From Methylacidiphilaceae bacterium UBA1321 (GTDB taxonomy: Bacteria > Verrucomicrobiota > Verrucomicrobiia > Methylacidiphilales > UBA1321), in assembly GCA_002306945.1 (NCBI GenBank), contig DBTH01000072.1, positions 1-41,963 of the forward strand: DNA of 41,963 nt, written 5' to 3'. The notes under the pieces are model-generated. The model was not told the DNA's origin and searched no databases. It saw only the letters and a program-made list of their open reading frames with translations. Position 1 is the first letter of the stretch, and each line of letters opens with the position of its first letter. The position numbers and the translations under genes are program-made. Below are positions 34,634-41,963 of the stretch, in pieces.

Positions 34634-34658
34634 GTGAAATATCCGGGCTAACGCAAAA

Positions 34659-35348
34659 CTACTTCCACATCATCACCACCGTCGCCCCGGCCACATTCAT
34701 GATCCCGGCGAAAATCATAATCACTCCCGCGACCGCCCCTTCCTCGCGTCCAATCTGACACGCCTTGGCCACGCCCAGCCCGTGCGCGCCCATGCCGAAC
34801 ATCGCACCACGCGCAAAGACCGTCCGCAACGGCAGGAAGTTGAGCAACGCCTCGCCGACCGACGCGCCGAATAACCCCGAGAACGCCACCAGCAATGCCG
34901 TCAATTCCGGTATCCCGCCCAGATTTTTCGACGCCGCCACCGCAAAGGGCATTGTGATCGAACGCGGAAACAAGCTCGCTTCCTGCGCCGGTGTCAGCGC
35001 CAGTGCCCAGGCAATCACCCAGGCACTCAGGATTGAAATCAGACAACCCGCCACGATGCCGAATGTGAGAATCCTCCAGTTGCGCCGGATCAATTCGCGC
35101 TGTTCGTAGATCGGCAGGGCAAAGGCGACCGTCGCAGGTCCAAGCACCACCATCAGCCAATTCGTCCCGCGCACATACTCGTGGTACGAGGCGTGAAATC
35201 CGATCAGCGCCCCGCTGCAAACGGCCCACGTCACCAGCATCGGCGACGTCCACCAGCGCGGAAAAACGGAGTAAACCGCCCTCGCGCCAAAGTAGACCAC
35301 GAGCGTCAACGCCAGCCACAGCCAGGGGATGAAATCGAACGATCCCAT
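34659..35348 (-). CDS. lrgB: LrgB/CidB-family membrane protein
   Basis: A 229-residue membrane protein with about six to seven hydrophobic helices. It has the LrgB hallmarks LVVLGPATVAFALPIYEQ (seen here as MVVLGPATVAFALPIYEQR), RSITMPFAVAASKNLGG and GAHGLGVAKACQIG. LrgAB/CidAB proteins control murein hydrolase activity and export of small metabolites in other bacteria. It follows lrgA by 16 bases and is likely cotranscribed with it. Confidence 0.92.
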   Translation of the reverse strand: MGSFDFIPWLWLALTLVVYFGARAVYSVFPRWWTSPMLVTWAVCSGALIGFHASYHEYVRGTNWLMVVLGPATVAFALPIYEQRELIRRNWRILTFGIVAGCLISILSAWVIAWALALTPAQEASLFPRSITMPFAVAASKNLGGIPELTALLVAFSGLFGASVGEALLNFLPLRTVFARGAMFGMGAHGLGVAKACQIGREEGAVAGVIMIFAGIMNVAGATVVMMWK

Positions 35349-35364
35349 TACAACCTCTCCCCGA

Positions 35365-35922
35365 TCACTCCAAACCGCTTTCGAGCGACAGACCGCGTGC
35401 GCGGAAGGAAGCGCCCCGCATGGCGCTGCGCGATTGCTTCACATAGACCGCGAGCAGTTGGGGATTGGAAACCGGAAGCCGCCCGAGCGGTTTCACGGAG
35501 GAAACAGGAAGCGTTTGATTCATGCCGCGCACAAAACGAAATGCGAGATCGACCACTAGCGCCGTACCAACCATGACCGACAGGGTTCCGACGAGTACCG
35601 CGACGATGAACTTGACTCCGAGCCAGCCGAAGAATTCCGGGTGACTGACGAAAGCGACCATCGCCGGGATAAAGAAAAGAGCGAGGTGATCGATCAGGCT
35701 GTTGGCGCCGCGCTTGATCCAGCTCGGAGAGATCCAACCGCCCAGCAACGCCGCAATCAGCACAAACAAACCCAGCACGCCGCCCGGCAAGGGAAGACCA
35801 GTCCGGTCAACCACCACCTGGCAAACCGCCCAGGTAACACCCAGAAGAGCCATTTGGAGCCAGCGGCTCGACTCAACGGCGGTTTTCAGGGATCGGTAGG
35901 CGAGGGATAAGCTTTGCTTCAT
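35365..35922 (-). CDS. lrgA: LrgA/CidA-family membrane protein
   Basis: A 185-residue protein. The core residues about 20-130 hold four helices with the family motifs GLPLPGGVLGLFVL and LALFFIPAMVAFVSH. The ends exceed the usual 110-150 residue family size, with about 40 extra residues at the C-terminus that are basic and serine-rich. It starts the lrgAB pair and diverges from a LysR regulator, the same layout as cid operons with CidR. Confidence 0.9.
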   Translation of the reverse strand: MKQSLSLAYRSLKTAVESSRWLQMALLGVTWAVCQVVVDRTGLPLPGGVLGLFVLIAALLGGWISPSWIKRGANSLIDHLALFFIPAMVAFVSHPEFFGWLGVKFIVAVLVGTLSVMVGTALVVDLAFRFVRGMNQTLPVSSVKPLGRLPVSNPQLLAVYVKQSRSAMRGASFRARGLSLESGLE

Positions 35923-35960
35923 GCCTTAATAAGTACCACCGATTGTTCGATTCTTAAAAT

Positions 35961-35984
35961 GAATAGATTGAATATTATCTATTC
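35961..35984. promoter_or_regulatory. Likely LysR operator between lrgA and its regulator
   Basis: GAATAGAT and ATCTATTC form a perfect palindrome with an eight-base centre. A third half-site, GAATAG, lies at 35992-35997. The site sits in the 80-base AT-rich gap between the divergent genes, and is the best candidate operator for the CidR-like protein. Confidence 0.5.
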
Positions 35985-36002
35985 CGTATTAGAATAGCTC
36001 CC

Positions 36003-36917
36003 ATGGAACTTCGTAACATTCGCGCCCTCGTCGAGGTGGAGCAACGCGGCGGTTTTTCTGCTGCGGCTAAAGTCCTCGGCATGACCCAACCGACCGTCTC
36101 GAAAGCCATTCAGCAACTCGAACACGATTGCGGCTTTCCGTTGATTGAGAGACTCGGTAAAGGCGTCGAGCTTACCACGGCAGGCGAAATTGTCTATCGC
36201 AGAGGTCTCAATATGTTGACCGAACGCGATCACTTGATGGCCGAACTGGCCGGTTTGCGCGGACTGACCCGCGGTCGTCTCAAGCTCGGCATTCCCCTTC
36301 TCGGCAGCAGCCTCATCTTTGCCCCGCTCATGGCCGCCTACCGTCGGAAATTCCCGGAGATCGAAATCGAACTCCACGAACACGGCAGCGCCCGGCTGGA
36401 AGAGGCCGTCCGTGCGGGTGAAATCGAGATTGGCTCTTCACTCCTGCCCGTGCCCGACGATTTCCGCACCCAGCCGTTGCGCGACGAACCGCTCACCGTT
36501 CTCCTGCCGGAAGGTCACACGCTGGCCAAACGCAAGAAACTCAAGCTCGAAGAATTGAAAGCGACACCCTTCATTCTCTACGAGAGCGGCTTTGCATTCA
36601 GTTCGGTCATCCTCAACGCCTGCCGCCGGCACGGTTTTGTTCCCATCGAAGCGGCCCGAAGCGGCAATCCCGACTTCATCGTCGCACTGGTCGCCTCCGG
36701 TCTCGGCATCGCGCTCATGCCGCGCATGGTCGTCGAATCCGGTTCCTTCCAATCTATTCATTGTGTCCCGCTCGATGAAGACGACCTGCGCTGGCAACTC
36801 GTCCACATCTGGCGCTACAACGCCGTCCTCTCCCCCGCCGCCACGAGTTGGCTCCAACTGGTCTCCAGCGTCATGCATCCCGAGGATAAAAATCCAAATA
36901 TCGGAAACGTGGAGTAA
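36003..36917 (+). CDS. LysR-family regulator, CidR-like
   Basis: A 304-residue LysR protein. The helix-turn-helix is MELRNIRALVEVEQRGGFSAAAKVLGMTQPTVSKAIQQLEHDCGFPL, and the effector domain begins GRLKLGIPLLGSSLIFAPLMAAY. It diverges from lrgA with 80 bases between starts. Regulators in this position control cid/lrg operons in response to acetate or overflow metabolism; the effector here is inference. The tail HPEDKNPNIGNVE is not conserved. Confidence 0.9.
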   Translation: MELRNIRALVEVEQRGGFSAAAKVLGMTQPTVSKAIQQLEHDCGFPLIERLGKGVELTTAGEIVYRRGLNMLTERDHLMAELAGLRGLTRGRLKLGIPLLGSSLIFAPLMAAYRRKFPEIEIELHEHGSARLEEAVRAGEIEIGSSLLPVPDDFRTQPLRDEPLTVLLPEGHTLAKRKKLKLEELKATPFILYESGFAFSSVILNACRRHGFVPIEAARSGNPDFIVALVASGLGIALMPRMVVESGSFQSIHCVPLDEDDLRWQLVHIWRYNAVLSPAATSWLQLVSSVMHPEDKNPNIGNVE

Positions 36918-36942
36918 TGGAATTTGACGAGAGGCTTTATTT

Positions 36943-37020
36943 TATCAGGAACTCAGGGAATCATAAAAAAGCAGGAGTGAAAGGAATTCCTACCCTTCCT
37001 GATTACCTGAGTTCTTGATA
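36943..37020. repeat. Long inverted repeat after the CidR-like gene
   Basis: Arms 36943-36963 and 37000-37020 match at 19 of 21 positions (TATCAGGAACTCAGG type); GGCT and AGCC extend the stem after a six-base bulge. The 36-base loop holds AGGAATTCCT. It lies 26 bases after the stop codon and could act as a terminator, but no T-run follows. It abuts structured repeat copy 2. Confidence 0.55.
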
Positions 37021-37052
37021 AGCCCTTCGTTCTGAAATTCCGTCAGGTCTTT

Positions 37053-37214
37053 ATTCTAATTCGCTCTCAAGATGATGCTAATGCGCGCAGATATTTTTCG
37101 GGCTGACAAGGCGTGACGAACGAGCATATCCACAGTGATCTGTGAGTGAGGAACAACGAAGTCATCCCGAAAAAGAACAAGCGAGTTAGTGTCATCTTGA
37201 AAGCGAATTAGAAT
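37053..37214. repeat. Structured repeat family, copy 2
   Basis: Outer arms 37053-37086 and 37181-37214 are inverted copies with 29 of 34 matches (ATTCTAATTCGCT and its complement are perfect). A second stem, TTTTTCGGGcTGAC / GTCAtCCCGAAAAA, encloses the core 37108-37159, which shares AAGGCG, GACGA, GCATAT, ATCTGT and CAACGA with copy 1. CACAG-TGAT-CTGTG forms the apex. The right arm ends on the first base of the stop-codon complement of the transglutaminase gene. Confidence 0.7.
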
Positions 37215-38161
37215 TACTGCTGCTGTTGCTGGGCCGACATTTGCTGAAAGCCGTTCCCGTTCGAGTTTCCCGCCTGATCGAATTGCTGCGGCACCTGCGT
37301 CACCGTTACCCCGACGCTGAGGCTGTGCTGACCGCCGCCGAGGATGACCCCGCGCAACGGGCTCACGTCGCCAAAATCCCGGCCCCAGGCCAGTGTGATG
37401 TGCTGGCCGGAAACCTGCTGGTCGTTGGTCGGATCGAAATCGACCCAGCCTTGTCCGGGGCAATAAACCGACACCCACGCATGCGAAGCGTCGCAACCGT
37501 GCAATTTCACCTGACCCGGCAACGGCTCGGTCTCGATGTAACCGCTCACGTACCGGGCCGCAAGCCCCAGGGAACGCAGACAGCCGATTTCCAGATGCGC
37601 GAAGTCCTGACAAACACCGCGGCGCGAGGCGAGAACCTCGCTCAATGGTGTACTCACCGTCGTCGCTGCCGGGTCGAAAACAAAGTCCGAGAAAATCCGG
37701 TGGCTCAAATCCATCACGCCGTCGAGCAACGGTCGATCCGCCGGGAACGACGAGGCGGCATACTCAGCCAGTTCGCGGGAACATTTCACCAGCGCCGTAT
37801 CGAAGATATACTGGTAAACCGAAAGCCCTTGCTGGCTCAAATCCTCCGGCAATCCGTCGCGCACCTGCTCCCACGATGGCGACAAGAGTGGTTCAAATGC
37901 CGGAACCGGCAGCACCTCGACCTCGCTATTGGCCTTCACCGTCAGGCAGCGATGCGGTTCCTGCACGATAAAAACCGAACCGCGATTACCGAAGGCGTCA
38001 ATCCGGTCGTGAGCCACCGCAGGCGACGGAAAAACATCCAGCCGGTGCCGCCGAAAAATCTGGTTATCGGTATCCCGTGGCGACAAATGCGCGAGATGGT
38101 GCGCCAACGTCACCGGTTCGCTGTACTGATACTCCGTCACATGGGAAATGCGGTAGATCAT
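37214..38161 (-). CDS. Transglutaminase-like cysteine protease
   Basis: A 315-residue protein with an N-terminal bacterial transglutaminase-associated domain (IYRISHVTEYQYSEPVTLAHH) and a transglutaminase core. The triad is present: Cys184 in SRRGVCQDFAHL, His227 in DASHAW, and the Asp of the motif DFDPTND (241-247). The C-terminus is Gln-rich and ends in QQQQQ, unusual for the family; its stop codon touches the structured repeat. It is the last gene of the operon with the ATP-grasp/alpha-E fusion and the DUF2126 gene. Comparative genomics predicts such clusters make and process small peptides; the product is unknown. Confidence 0.88.
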   Translation of the reverse strand: MIYRISHVTEYQYSEPVTLAHHLAHLSPRDTDNQIFRRHRLDVFPSPAVAHDRIDAFGNRGSVFIVQEPHRCLTVKANSEVEVLPVPAFEPLLSPSWEQVRDGLPEDLSQQGLSVYQYIFDTALVKCSRELAEYAASSFPADRPLLDGVMDLSHRIFSDFVFDPAATTVSTPLSEVLASRRGVCQDFAHLEIGCLRSLGLAARYVSGYIETEPLPGQVKLHGCDASHAWVSVYCPGQGWVDFDPTNDQQVSGQHITLAWGRDFGDVSPLRGVILGGGQHSLSVGVTVTQVPQQFDQAGNSNGNGFQQMSAQQQQQ

Positions 38162-38171
38162 GGCGGGAATT

Positions 38172-40736
38172 TCAGCTCTGGATTTGAACGGCGATGGAAT
38201 TCAACTCCCGCGCCGCGACCGAATGACTGAAGTAGCGCAAGGTCAGGTTATCGGAAAAGGGAGGCAATCCCCGAACGAGCACGTCGAGCAATTGATCGAG
38301 CGCCGACCGGAAATGGTTTTCATCCGGCTTCGACAACGCTTCCACATCGGCCAACCGCATATTGGCCAATCCCGCCAGGACGATCTTCTTGGCCTGGCTC
38401 GGCAGATGATCCTCCTGTTCGCGCGGCAGGAAATCGAGATGGCTCAGAATGACGGCGAATTGATACGCGATCGAACGCGGATTCTCCTCGTCGAGCAGCA
38501 GCAGATCGAGAACGCCGGGCAGATGCGCCGGGCCGAAATAGCGGGAGCGGTAGCTCATCGAACAATCGGCCACGTCAAGCAACGCCTCCAGCAGCGAGGC
38601 ATCGTCCTCGTGCGCAGTCGTCACCGTCTTGCGTAGCAGGTTGAGCATGAAGACCGCCCGTTCCAGACGGCGGCCCACATCGAGAAATCTCCAGCCCATC
38701 CCGCGCACCATGTTTTCCATCTCCATGCCGTTGAAGGCGGCGAGAATTGTGACGATGCTGTTGAGCAGGACAATCCCCTCGCCCGGTTGGGGCGCGGAGG
38801 AGGCGGCTGCGGGGAAAATTTCGCGTTCGAGATGATTGACGATGCGCCAGACATCAGGGGAAATCCGGTCTCGCAACGACGACGCGATCCAGTGCACGCG
38901 ACCGAACGTTTCGCGTAATCCCATCGGCCTTCCGGTAGCGAAAACCGACTCCAGCAAATCGGCCTGCACGCGTTCAAGTTCACCCGCGAGGCAAAGATCG
39001 CCCGGACAAACGGAAGTCAGTCCCATTGCGTAAGGCGCGGCCACGAGTCGTTCCAGCGCGGGCGAACAGCGCAGGGAAGATTCATCGGTCAACTGGAGCA
39101 GCACCGTGCGCAACAGGCGAACGCCCGACTCGCAACGTTCCGTATATCGCCCCAGCCAGAACAAATTGTCGGCCACGCGGCTGGCCAGATCGTTCCCACC
39201 CCGGCGCAATTCGAGACTGGCAATCTGTGCCCGCGCGGCAATTTCCTCGGCGGCATTGCCACCGAGAACCCACGTATCCTTGCTCACATCGCCATGCTGC
39301 ATGGAAACCATGCCTTGTCCACCTGCAGCCGCCACGCGCGTCAGACCACCCGGCATGACGTGATAACCGCCGTCCCGCGCCACGAGGAAAACGCGAACCA
39401 CCGCCGGACGATATTCCAGCTTGCCGTTGGCCAACGTCGGGGCCAGCGACATGGCCACCTGTTCGTGACCGGTGAAATCGTGAGGACGGAAGCGCATGCG
39501 TTCCAGCAGTGCCGCTTTCTCCGGCGCGGAGAGCATTGCGTGCACGAACGGCCCGGAGCGTTCCGGCCCGAAGGTCGGGCGGACGGTGAGTTGGTCGAGA
39601 TGGTCGCGCACATAATCGAACGCCTGTTTGTGGCCGCACCACCAGGTCGCCACCGAGGGCATCTTCAAATCCTCTCCAAGCAAATGACGACAGAGCGGAC
39701 TCAGGAATGCGCGCAAGGCGGGGATTTCAATGAGTCCGCTACCGAGGGGATTGACGACCGAAACGTGGCCCGCCGCAACCGCTTGCAGCAAACCCGCAAC
39801 GCCCAGGGTCGAATCGCTGCGCAGTTCCAGCGGATCGCAGAAATCCTCGTCCAACCGCCGCAGGATGACATCGACCTGTTGCAAGCCGCCGAGGGCTTTC
39901 AGGTAGACGCGATTGTCGCGCACGGTAAGGTCGCCGCCCTCGACGAGTGTGTAGCCGAGGTAGCGAGCCAGGTAAACGTGTTCGTAATAGGTTTCGTTGT
40001 ACGGCCCCGGTGTTAATAAAACGACGCGCGGATTTTCTTTCCCGTGCGGAGCCTGCCTCTCGATCGTTTCGCGCAGCACCGTAAAGAAACCGTGCAGCCG
40101 TTTCACTTCGCAATCGCGGAACATCTCCGAGAGCATGCGCAACACCACCATCCGGTTCTCCAGCGCGTAACCCATTCCCGAGGGTGCCTGTGTGCGGTCG
40201 TTCACCACCCACCATTGGCCATCGGGTGAACGCGCCAGGTCGGCGGCGTACACGTGCAAATACGTATTGCCCGCAACGGGAACACCCGCGCAGGGCCGGA
40301 GGAAATTCGGATGACCGAGTACAAGCGCCGAAGGAAAGAATCCCTCGCGGAGCAATTTCTGCGGCCCGTACAAATCCTGAAGGATGTGATTGAGGAGCGT
40401 GGCCCGCTGGATGAGCGCCTCGGAGATTTTCTTCCACTCCGCGGAGTCGATGATGAACGGGATCGGGTCGAGTTGCCATTCGCGATCCATGCCGTGCGGA
40501 TCGCCGTAGACATTGTAGGTCATGCCCTGCTGGCGGATCAAACGCGCGGCAGCTTCCCAACGACGCGAGATTTCAGTCAGGCCCACACCTTCCATTCCGC
40601 AGACAAAACGATCCCAATGCGGACGCGGCGCATGGGGCGCACTCCACATTTCATTGTAAGCCTTCACCCCGGCACGTCCTTCCTCAAAGGACTTTTGCGT
40701 TCCTGCCACGGGCGCCTCCACAAGCGTGTCTGTCAT
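38172..40736 (-). CDS. Circularly permuted ATP-grasp protein fused to alpha-E domain
   Basis: An 854-residue fusion. Residues about 50-490 are a circularly permuted type 2 ATP-grasp domain: GMTYNVYGDP, DPIPFIIDSAEWKKIS, QDLYGPQKLLREG, GNTYLHVYAADLARSPDGQWWVVNDRTQAPSGMGYALENR (split over the glycine-rich and acidic motifs), and VDVILRRLDEDFCDPLELR. From about 515 the alpha-helical alpha-E domain follows (ASRVADNLFWLGRYTERCE). In many genomes these are two genes. It is predicted to form amide or ester bonds using ATP. It lies 10 bases before the transglutaminase gene and 28 after the DUF2126 gene. Confidence 0.88.
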   Translation of the reverse strand: MTDTLVEAPVAGTQKSFEEGRAGVKAYNEMWSAPHAPRPHWDRFVCGMEGVGLTEISRRWEAAARLIRQQGMTYNVYGDPHGMDREWQLDPIPFIIDSAEWKKISEALIQRATLLNHILQDLYGPQKLLREGFFPSALVLGHPNFLRPCAGVPVAGNTYLHVYAADLARSPDGQWWVVNDRTQAPSGMGYALENRMVVLRMLSEMFRDCEVKRLHGFFTVLRETIERQAPHGKENPRVVLLTPGPYNETYYEHVYLARYLGYTLVEGGDLTVRDNRVYLKALGGLQQVDVILRRLDEDFCDPLELRSDSTLGVAGLLQAVAAGHVSVVNPLGSGLIEIPALRAFLSPLCRHLLGEDLKMPSVATWWCGHKQAFDYVRDHLDQLTVRPTFGPERSGPFVHAMLSAPEKAALLERMRFRPHDFTGHEQVAMSLAPTLANGKLEYRPAVVRVFLVARDGGYHVMPGGLTRVAAAGGQGMVSMQHGDVSKDTWVLGGNAAEEIAARAQIASLELRRGGNDLASRVADNLFWLGRYTERCESGVRLLRTVLLQLTDESSLRCSPALERLVAAPYAMGLTSVCPGDLCLAGELERVQADLLESVFATGRPMGLRETFGRVHWIASSLRDRISPDVWRIVNHLEREIFPAAASSAPQPGEGIVLLNSIVTILAAFNGMEMENMVRGMGWRFLDVGRRLERAVFMLNLLRKTVTTAHEDDASLLEALLDVADCSMSYRSRYFGPAHLPGVLDLLLLDEENPRSIAYQFAVILSHLDFLPREQEDHLPSQAKKIVLAGLANMRLADVEALSKPDENHFRSALDQLLDVLVRGLPPFSDNLTLRYFSHSVAARELNSIAVQIQS

Positions 40737-40764
40737 GGTTGATACGGTTCCCTGTTCCCGAATA

Positions 40765-41963
40765 TTACTCCGGCAAACGCCGGAAATCGAGCGTCATGGG
40801 GAAATCCTTGTTCCTTTCCAGCTTCGGCTCCGGGAAATTCCCCGGCGTGTGACCGAAAGGATAGAAACGCGCCAGACGACGGCTCTCGGCCTCGTAGGCG
40901 TTGATCGGGAATCGCGTCAGGTTCATGCCGCCCGGATGGGAGACATAATAGGTGCAACCGCCCAGGGCGCGATCCATCCACGTGTCGACCACGTCGAAAA
41001 TCAGCGGCGCATCGACCGGAATGGTCGGATGCAGACATTCCGGCGGTTGCCAGGCGCGGAAACGCACTCCGGCAACGTATTCACCAACCGTTCCGGTCGG
41101 ATGAAGCGGCACTCGGCGGCCATTGCAGGCGATGACGTGGCGCGTGTCGATCAGGCCGTTGACCTTGACTTGCAAACGTTCGACCGACGAGTCGACATAG
41201 CGAACCGTTCCGCCCGCCGTGCCTTCCTCGCCGAGAACGTTCCACGGTTCGAGCGCCTGACGCAATTCGAGATGAACGCCCCGGCTGGTGATTTCACCGT
41301 AATAGGGGAAACGGAATTCAAAATGCGGCGCGAACCAATCGTTACGGATCGGGTAGCCCGACTTTTGCAGTTCGAGAATAACGTCCTCGAAATCCTGCTC
41401 CACAAAATGCGGCAACATGTAGCGGTCGTGCAATTCGCTACCCCAGGGAACAAGTTGCCGCTTGTACGGCTCCTCCCAGAATTTCGAGACCAGGGAGCGC
41501 AGCAGAAGCTGTTGGGTCAGGCTCATGCGCGAATGCGGCGGCATTTCAAAAGAGCGCATTTCGAGCAAGCCGAGCCGCCCCGTGCTCGAATCCGGGTTGT
41601 AGAGTTTATCGATGCAGAACTCGGCGCGGTGGGTGTTGCCGGTCACGTCGATGAGCAAATTGCGGTACAGACGATCCACCAGCCACGGCGGACAATAGCC
41701 CCCGGCAGGTGTGCGCTTGAGGGCAATATCCAATTCATAGATCGAATCGTTGCGCGCTTCGTCAACGCGCGGCGCCTGACTCGTCGGCCCGATGAACATG
41801 CCGGAGAACAGATAGGACAACGACGGGTGATTGTGCCAGTAGGCGAGCAAACTCTGGAGCAGGTCGGGTCGGCGCAGGATCGGGCTGTCCGCCGGAGTCG
41901 CACCACCAATGATGATGTGGTTGCCGCCGCCGGTTCCTGTGTGGCGACCGTCGATCATGAACT
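40765..41963 (-). CDS. DUF2126 protein, C-terminal part (cut by window edge)
   Basis: About 400 residues of the C-terminal DUF2126 region are seen; the 5' part, usually a transglutaminase domain, lies outside the window. FMIDGRHTGTGGGNHIIIGG is the clearest motif, with STGRLGLLEMRSFEMPPH and the final GMNLTRFPINAYEAESRRLARF. In related genomes these proteins exceed 1000 residues and sit beside ATP-grasp/alpha-E and transglutaminase genes, as here. It is probably the first or an early gene of this operon. The frame is open to the last base of the window. Confidence 0.9.
   Translation of the reverse strand, partial: FMIDGRHTGTGGGNHIIIGGATPADSPILRRPDLLQSLLAYWHNHPSLSYLFSGMFIGPTSQAPRVDEARNDSIYELDIALKRTPAGGYCPPWLVDRLYRNLLIDVTGNTHRAEFCIDKLYNPDSSTGRLGLLEMRSFEMPPHSRMSLTQQLLLRSLVSKFWEEPYKRQLVPWGSELHDRYMLPHFVEQDFEDVILELQKSGYPIRNDWFAPHFEFRFPYYGEITSRGVHLELRQALEPWNVLGEEGTAGGTVRYVDSSVERLQVKVNGLIDTRHVIACNGRRVPLHPTGTVGEYVAGVRFRAWQPPECLHPTIPVDAPLIFDVVDTWMDRALGGCTYYVSHPGGMNLTRFPINAYEAESRRLARFYPFGHTPGNFPEPKLERNKDFPMTLDFRRLPE

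Noticed and set aside
1..41963. CRISPR array or rRNA genes
   Set aside because: No regularly spaced direct repeats and no rRNA-like sequence were seen on either strand.

Overview
The window looks like a chromosomal segment of a Verrucomicrobiota bacterium. The main reason is a run of four prepilin-type genes (670-5477, minus strand) that matches the 'Verru_Chthon cassette' proteins D, B, C and A, a set named for Verrucomicrobium and Chthoniobacter. A PEP-CTERM protein, several free-standing glycoside hydrolases, frequent starts without a Shine-Dalgarno site and one-gene-one-regulator layouts fit the same assignment. This taxonomic call is inference from gene content; no rRNA is present.

Layout. 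(1) 1-660: decayed remnants, a GntR-type winged-helix fragment joined to the C-terminal part of a GH78-like rhamnosidase that carries an in-frame TAG. (2) 670-7004 (minus): a six-gene surface/pseudopilus unit made of a PEP-CTERM protein, a secreted beta-sandwich-like protein and cassette genes D-B-C-A, divergent from an IclR-type regulator (7090-7854). (3) 8175-14219 (plus): a polysaccharide unit with a GH10 xylanase lacking a signal peptide, an SGNH hydrolase, a secreted clan GH-A hydrolase and a second copy of the secreted beta-sandwich-like protein. (4) 14223-19752: an AraC regulator divergent from a sugar unit (glycosidase-like protein with a GH42-type middle domain, ManA-like cupin, mutarotase-like protein). 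(5) tRNA-Asp(GTC), a small membrane protein and a U32/RlhA-type protein. (6) larB-larC, for the nickel-pincer nucleotide cofactor, with a very His-rich insert in LarC. (7) An NAD(P)-binding/DUF2867 protein, a sulfotransferase-like protein and a GT4 glycosyltransferase. (8) A LysR regulator divergent from pirin and azoR, then a Tat-exported alkaline phosphatase. (9) lrgB-lrgA with a divergent LysR regulator. (10) A three-gene minus-strand operon: DUF2126 protein (cut by the window edge), circularly permuted ATP-grasp/alpha-E fusion, and transglutaminase-like protease.

The intergenic DNA is unusually rich in structure. A 141-bp MITE-like element lies between the U32 gene and larB. Five consecutive hairpins lie between azoR and the phosphatase gene. 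A 325-bp element with nested inverted repeats lies at 34138-34462. Two copies of what appears to be one structured repeat family (cores 34541-34593 and 37108-37159) sit beside the 3' ends of lrgB and the transglutaminase gene. Their central blocks are conserved in sequence, while the flanking stem arms differ in sequence but stay complementary. This repeat family is the best candidate in the window for something undescribed. The ATP-grasp/alpha-E/transglutaminase operon is the best candidate for an uncharacterised protein system.
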